From the IMG/VR virus record IMGVR_UViG_3300022871_000110, positions 1 through 24,219 of that record: a DNA stretch of 24,219 bases. One strand, 5' to 3'. Each line of letters begins with the position of its first letter. Within the stretch, counting starts at the first letter, position 1. The notes beneath the pieces are model-generated. The model had not been told where the DNA came from and ran no database searches. It saw only the letters and a list, made by a program, of their open reading frames with translations. The translations under genes and the position numbers were made by a program. Positions 19,897-24,219 of this stretch are shown piece by piece. This DNA comes from a virus.

Positions 19897-20573
19897 GCTT
19901 GGGCCAGGCGAGCAAGGGGATTGGCTAAAGTTATGTATTTAATATATGTATATTATTACATGAGCTATCTCCAAACTTGCCTGGTCCTACATCCCTTGTG
20001 TGTCGAAGGTAAGAAATAACACTCAATTATATGCTATTCGCCCGTTCTCGTACCCGTCCTGGCATTTCAACCAGGAAGGTCCCACAGACTTGACGTTGGA
20101 TCAGCTTGGCCTTCTGTGGTCGTTATTACTTCCGGGCCTTCTGAACGCGCCGCTTTATTAATGGTGGAGATTTAGGCCACACGCACGGCGATTTACCATC
20201 AGTGATGGTTTAGATTATTAATCTAATTCGTGTTATATATTTTTTATTGTGTACTTTTAGGGGTGGGCAGATTTTGTCTGTGTGTCCACAGGTTTGTCTG
20301 AAATAAGAATCTACTCAGTTTAGATAAGAAACTTCAGACTAATTCTTAATGTGAGCCAAAATTGGGTTTTTTGTATATTCGTTTTCTATGTCTAAATATT
20401 ATGAGATTTTTTTTGAAGGTACTGCCCTGACCCACCCTTAGAAGGTCGCAATATATTAGAGAGGAATGGATGACTTCACCCGAGTTAAGAATCTATGCAA
20501 TAGATTTTTTTCGAAGAACAGTTGAAGCCCTACTTACACGCAGTATCGAAGCCATAACTCTTTTATATTATAT
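19897..20573. other. Noncoding region with many hairpins
   Basis: No gene seen. Stems: TCCTGG/CCAGGA (20057-20062, 20071-20076), CCACAGA/TCTGTGG (20082-20088, 20113-20119), ACCATC-AGT-GATGGT (20195-20209) and TAGATT-ATT-AATCTA (20211-20225). A possible H-type pseudoknot lies at 20296-20347 (GTCTGA/TCAGAC interleaved with AAGAAT/ATTCTT). GGCCTTCTG is repeated at 20108 and 20135. The content suggests structured RNA or origin DNA. Strand is not decided. Confidence 0.4.
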
Positions 20574-20601
20574 AAAAAAACCAACCTTGTTATCGGCTGG
20601 T
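20574..20601 (-). terminator. Leftward intrinsic terminator
   Basis: On the minus strand ACCAGCC-GATAACAA-GGTTGGT (7 bp, one G-U) is followed by six T residues. It must stop a leftward transcript started within 20602-20760 or read from the right; no leftward gene lies there. Confidence 0.7.
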
Positions 20602-20703
20602 ATGGTCTGCTAGGTTGTTTGCTATGTATTGCATTTAGTTTTTTAGATATTCTCAACTAATAATAGTTTACTCTTTATTTTTAATTATACAATTATGCTA
20701 ACC

Positions 20704-20712
20704 TGTGGATAA
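20704..20712 (-). promoter_or_regulatory. DnaA box (TTATCCACA, minus strand)
   Basis: A perfect 9-base match, ending one base before the -35 of the late promoter. Binding of host DnaA here could affect late transcription as well as replication. Confidence 0.5.
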
Positions 20713-20713
20713 G

Positions 20714-20742
20714 TTGCAGAAAGACATTCAAAGTATTATAAT
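20714..20742 (+). promoter_or_regulatory. Rightward promoter of the terminase operon
   Basis: TTGCAG (20714-20719), exactly 17 bases, TATAAT (20737-20742). The expected start gives a leader of about 15 nt before ATG 20764, with no Shine-Dalgarno site. Confidence 0.8.
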
Positions 20743-20763
20743 AATAGCAAGTAATCAACACTA

Positions 20764-21312
20764 ATGACACAACGAAAAAAGTTAAAAAAAATAAGAATAA
20801 CAGCGATACAGAAATCTGAATATTTCTCCAAAATAATGGAGAAGTATGAGCTAGTGGGAAGACACATGACCAGTGCTGATTTTCATAAGAAATATGTTGA
20901 GACTCTAGATCCTACAATATCTTATAGGCAATGGAACTTTCACGTTTCGAAGATCGATAAAAAGATTGCTATAAAAACTAATAAGATTATGAACCGAGTT
21001 AGTGACAGCGCAATCACTGACATGAAGATGGAACAAAATTCTCTTAGAAAGATTCTTACTATCGCAGACATTACGCTAGAAGAAGTAATAGACAAGCCAG
21101 AGTTATTGGAACAAATACCAATAGCGAAAAGAATGGCGTGGTTTTTTAGTACCATGAATGCAAGAGACTCAAGAATGACTGCGGTAGCTAAGATAAATGC
21201 CGAGAAACGAAAAACAAGTATGTTTGAAGACATGCTTCAGAGCGCGCAATACGGAGGAGAAGGATCTGTAGACCAGCTTGAAGGTGCTATAGTTCAAGAA
21301 AATGCAGAATAA
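20764..21312 (+). CDS. terS: Putative small terminase subunit
   Basis: 182 residues, directly before the large terminase gene and overlapping it by 11 bases. The N-terminus is very basic (RKKLKKIRITAIQK). A helical DNA-binding-like part with MTSADFHKKYVETLDPTISY follows, then a long helical middle (about 75-150) suited to oligomerisation and an acidic end (EGSVDQLEGAIVQENAE). TerS proteins are poorly conserved; the call rests on position, size and helical make-up. In a packaging motor it would recognise phage DNA and regulate the large subunit. First gene after the 20714-20742 promoter. Confidence 0.65.
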   Translation: MTQRKKLKKIRITAIQKSEYFSKIMEKYELVGRHMTSADFHKKYVETLDPTISYRQWNFHVSKIDKKIAIKTNKIMNRVSDSAITDMKMEQNSLRKILTIADITLEEVIDKPELLEQIPIAKRMAWFFSTMNARDSRMTAVAKINAEKRKTSMFEDMLQSAQYGGEGSVDQLEGAIVQENAE

Positions 21313-23044
21313 CAAAAATCACTCAAAAACTATAAAAGAAATGTCTGACCAAGAAAGGGAAACAGTTCTTCCTTTGGTAGAAGCAATTGCAAAAGGGAGA
21401 AAAGATCCTGTTTTTTTTGGAGAGCACTTTCTAGGACTGAAATTTCATCCTAGTCAAAAGATTTGGCTCTGGCTGACAACAAAGACTCAAATAAAAAGAG
21501 CACATGAGCTGGCTGTTGCAGTAGGTATAGAATTGCCAGAGTTAGAAGAGTTACTGATCCACCCATTTTTGAAGAACATTTTGTGCCCAGCAAATAGATT
21601 TGGCAAGACCTTTGTTACATCTGTCAAACATATATGGTATAATTTTTATAAGATCGGATGTAAGGGTCCACCGGAATACATTCATGACGTCCGATATAGT
21701 ACCTTAAATATCTCACCTCACTCATTACAGGTTGATGCAGCCTATAGATATATCATTGATATATTCGATAATAAGTTTATTTACGAATGGGATGGAGCGA
21801 AAGTCAGGAATAATTGTATTTTGCAAGGATTTCTAGTCGATCACAAACAAACCAGGCGCGAAATAATCTTTAATAATAACGCAACGATCAAAGGCGTTCC
21901 AACAGGAGAAGATCAGGCTTCATCATTAGCCGGAACACAATTCTTCTATATTTCATACGATGAAGCACCTCAATCTCTGCATCTTCGCAAGGAGTTGCCT
22001 GCAAAGATTCAATCTAGGTTGATTGATTCTGGTGGTCCATTAGACATTATTGGCACTCCAGAGGTTGATAAACCATCTCATACTTACTATCAACGCATAG
22101 TAAAGCAAGGAATTGGTCTTAAAAAGGGCTTCTTTACTCTTCTTGGTAAGCTATCAGAGAATATATTTATTGGCGAAGAAGAAAAAAGTATCACTTTAGA
22201 AGCAATTAGACAGACAGATCCTGAAAAATATAGGCAAGTTGCCTTCGGAGAGTTTGTCACTTCAGGAGCAAAGCTTCTTCCAAACATCGCAGTATCAAGA
22301 TTATGGGAAGGAGAGACTCCATTGCAGATGGGTGAACCAAATAAGCACTACATTATCGGTGCTGACTGGGGATTTTCCGACACAGGTGATCCAACAGTCT
22401 TCTATATCTTTGACTATACAGAGCTGTTAGACGTTCTCAATAGCCAAGCGAAGCCGAAAAATGACAAAGTATTATACAAAGTAGTCTTCCGGGAATCAAT
22501 AAAAGGAGGATCTCCGTATGCAGTTCTAGCAAAACTTAAAATATTACAACAAGATTTCAATGATGCAAGGATTATTCATGATTCATCTTCTATGGGAGGA
22601 ACTATGATAAAGAAAATGCTCAGAGAGATGCACGTCCGTCATATATACGATTTCAGCTTCACGAGTGGAGGAAATCCGAAAGATGAAATGCTTTTCCTCA
22701 TGGCAAGAGCACTAACAAGCGGTCGTGCAGTCAAAACAACAGAAGATGGAAGAATTGAAGAATTAAATCCAGACTTTGGCAAGGTAAGATCGTACTATAT
22801 TGCTGATCTAGAAGAGCAACTCGGTAATTATCGCATTGACGATAGCAAGCTCGAGCAAGATGAAGTAATGGCATTCGGACTACCAATATGGTTCTGCGAA
22901 AAGAAGCTCTCTGGTCATAGAAATAAAGTATTTAATCTAAATATACTTGCCGATAAGCCAGAGCAAATTATAAATATTCCAGACAATAAAAATAAAGAAA
23001 TAAAAACAAAATCATTTAACATCAGCGAAAGAATTATCGGATAA
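21302..23044 (+). CDS. terL: Terminase large subunit
   Basis: 580 residues with both motor and nuclease motifs. Walker A-like CPANRFGKTF lies at residues 95-104 (arginine-bearing, as usual in TerL). Walker B FFYISYDE lies at 214-221 with D220-E221. The coupling motif is IIGTPE at 249-254. The RNase H-like nuclease has D355 in IIGADWGFSD, D427 in RIIHDSSS and a late acidic pair D520-E521 in KLEQDEVMAFGL. It powers DNA packaging into proheads and cuts concatemers. Start overlaps the upstream gene by 11 bases; the portal gene follows after five bases. Length and motif order are normal for the family. Confidence 0.95.
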   Translation: MQNNKNHSKTIKEMSDQERETVLPLVEAIAKGRKDPVFFGEHFLGLKFHPSQKIWLWLTTKTQIKRAHELAVAVGIELPELEELLIHPFLKNILCPANRFGKTFVTSVKHIWYNFYKIGCKGPPEYIHDVRYSTLNISPHSLQVDAAYRYIIDIFDNKFIYEWDGAKVRNNCILQGFLVDHKQTRREIIFNNNATIKGVPTGEDQASSLAGTQFFYISYDEAPQSLHLRKELPAKIQSRLIDSGGPLDIIGTPEVDKPSHTYYQRIVKQGIGLKKGFFTLLGKLSENIFIGEEEKSITLEAIRQTDPEKYRQVAFGEFVTSGAKLLPNIAVSRLWEGETPLQMGEPNKHYIIGADWGFSDTGDPTVFYIFDYTELLDVLNSQAKPKNDKVLYKVVFRESIKGGSPYAVLAKLKILQQDFNDARIIHDSSSMGGTMIKKMLREMHVRHIYDFSFTSGGNPKDEMLFLMARALTSGRAVKTTEDGRIEELNPDFGKVRSYYIADLEEQLGNYRIDDSKLEQDEVMAFGLPIWFCEKKLSGHRNKVFNLNILADKPEQIINIPDNKNKEIKTKSFNISERIIG

Positions 23045-23049
23045 AAACT

Positions 23050-24219
23050 ATGTTAGAATACAAAACAGACATGACTTCAAAGGAGCATACAAGCTTCGAA
23101 GAGTCATTAAAACAAGAATACCTAGACCATGATGGTGAAACACAAAAAGACCTAGAATTTAGGTTGAATGGTATTTCTGCAACCCGTGGATCAAGTGGCA
23201 AGCAATTCGTTGGCTATGAGACATTGGGTCAGTTCTATCGTGGAGATCAATGGGATCATGACGAGCCGCCTGGAGCAAGTCAGAGAACAGATAATTACTG
23301 CGCACCAATAGTAGATAATTTCTCATCTCTTCTTTTTGATGCTCCGGTAGAGGTAAATTGCCCTTCTCAGGACGAAACTGACGAACTTCTAGAAATGAAA
23401 GCAGAGTTCAAAGAAAAAATGTTGAAAAAGATTTACGACGATAATGATGCTGATGATATTATATTTCCAGAGCTTTCAAAGTGCGGATCTCTTTATGGTG
23501 ATAGTTACCTAAAGGGACCGATGCTAGAAAAAAACAATAGTAAGAATAAAGATGATTGGAAAATGGTCTTTTTTAATGTTGAGAATCCTGCAAATATTCG
23601 ACCAATCTTTGAAGACGAAAACTATAAAAAACTTTATGGCTTCATCGATACGACATCTATCTCTCCAATGAAGGCAGCGCGACTATACGAAAAAAATCTC
23701 AGCGAGAGAGGAATAGCAATGAAAGATCTTTTGAAGAAATATAAAGCTAAGTCACGAATTGGATTTAGATCAAACCCAAATATTAATTCTCAGCAAACCT
23801 ATCAATCTTTAATTAGCAGAAATGAATATTGGACGAAAGATGTAATGGCAATCTTCCTAGAAGACGAGCTTGTAGATTGGTATTGGCATGGATGGGGATT
23901 TGTACCACTCGAGTTTATAAAAAATATCTATGTACCTAACCATCCGTACGGAAGATCCGACATAGAAGATGTTATCGATCCACAGTTATTCTATACAAGA
24001 GTCAATAATGATTTAGCGAATGCTCTTAAATTCTTATCAACGATAAACTTAAAAGGTAAAAATCTTGACGGAATGGAAGTCTTGGTTCATGGGCTATCGA
24101 AGATATTTAACATGCCAGACGAAGGAGAGCTAGACCCAATACAGCGTAGCGGTGATCCTTATGCTACTAGCAATTTTGTTGGCGGCAGGAGAACTGCAAT
24201 ACTTGATGTCTCTGGAATC
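23050..24219 (+). CDS. Portal protein (3' truncated by window end)
   Basis: The frame runs from ATG 23050 to the end of the window, giving 390 residues without a stop. Position after terL, size and sequence fit an SPP1 gp6-like (DUF1483/phage portal) dodecameric head vertex protein. Visible features are QFYRGDQWDHDEPPGASQRT, then NYCAPIVDNFSSLLFDAPVE (a typical early helix and membrane-like strand), CGSLYGDSYLKGP (the crown/stem transition) and NHPYGRSDIEDVIDPQLFY. The N-terminus is acidic and probably flexible. It forms the DNA channel with the terminase docked on it. The C-terminal part is outside the window. Confidence 0.8.
   Translation, partial: MLEYKTDMTSKEHTSFEESLKQEYLDHDGETQKDLEFRLNGISATRGSSGKQFVGYETLGQFYRGDQWDHDEPPGASQRTDNYCAPIVDNFSSLLFDAPVEVNCPSQDETDELLEMKAEFKEKMLKKIYDDNDADDIIFPELSKCGSLYGDSYLKGPMLEKNNSKNKDDWKMVFFNVENPANIRPIFEDENYKKLYGFIDTTSISPMKAARLYEKNLSERGIAMKDLLKKYKAKSRIGFRSNPNINSQQTYQSLISRNEYWTKDVMAIFLEDELVDWYWHGWGFVPLEFIKNIYVPNHPYGRSDIEDVIDPQLFYTRVNNDLANALKFLSTINLKGKNLDGMEVLVHGLSKIFNMPDEGELDPIQRSGDPYATSNFVGGRRTAILDVSGI

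Noticed and set aside
20041-20150. Possible tRNA on the minus strand around TCCTGG-TTGAAATG-CCAGGA
   Set aside because: A T-arm-like hairpin is present but no 7-bp acceptor stem or anticodon arm could be assembled around it.
1-24219. CRISPR array, insertion sequence, integrase or attachment site
   Set aside because: No spaced direct repeats, transposase or recombinase was seen; the excisionase-type HTH alone is not evidence of lysogeny.

Overview
The window is part of a tailed double-stranded DNA phage genome (Caudoviricetes type). A small and a large terminase subunit and a portal protein lie at the right end. Virion proteins and a lysis cassette lie at the left end. About thirty-five small early-type genes read leftward between them. 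No integrase, CRISPR array or insertion sequence was seen. The two outer blocks read rightward, and the order terminase-portal at the right edge and tail-lysis-terminator at the left edge suggests a circular or circularly permuted map whose capsid and tail genes lie outside the window. Base composition is AT-rich. Genes are packed with 1-10 bp gaps or small overlaps. Only three clear Shine-Dalgarno sites were found (genes at 5662, 15813 and 17897). None of the 45 stop codons checked is TGA. The host cannot be named. A short HNH protein resembles, from memory, small HNH proteins common in Patescibacteria (CPR), which is only a hint.

Layout: 1-5910 (+) holds virion proteins, three small membrane proteins of holin type, a papain-like cysteine peptidase sitting where an endolysin is expected, and an HNH gene; a bidirectional terminator lies at 5933-5971. 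5976-11103 (-) holds an early operon with a PD-(D/E)XK nuclease, a RecF/SbcC-type ATPase, a KTSC-domain protein, an excisionase-type HTH protein and many unknowns, driven by a near-leaderless promoter at 11110-11138. 11143-13541 (-) holds small genes including a membrane-anchored 3D-domain protein and a zinc-knuckle protein. 13565-15330 (-) mixes small genes with three tRNA-like RNAs, a hairpin-rich stretch and six copies of a 20-30 bp junction repeat. 15334-18565 (-) is a further early operon under a strong promoter at 18602-18630.

18631-20760 is about 2.1 kb with no convincing gene. It contains phased 10-bp repeats, a TACA-rich repeat cluster, two perfect DnaA boxes at its flanks, a promoter-terminator pair defining a small RNA of about 150 nt, three leftward terminators and many hairpins including a possible pseudoknot. 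It separates divergent promoters for the early (left) and late (right) genes, so it is the best candidate for the replication origin and control region, and possibly a home for one or more structured RNAs.

The most unusual content is the set of tRNA-like or structured RNAs on the minus strand. One is a 219-nt element that starts like tRNA-Leu, closes with a matching acceptor strand, and carries several hairpins whose loops contain UGCA.
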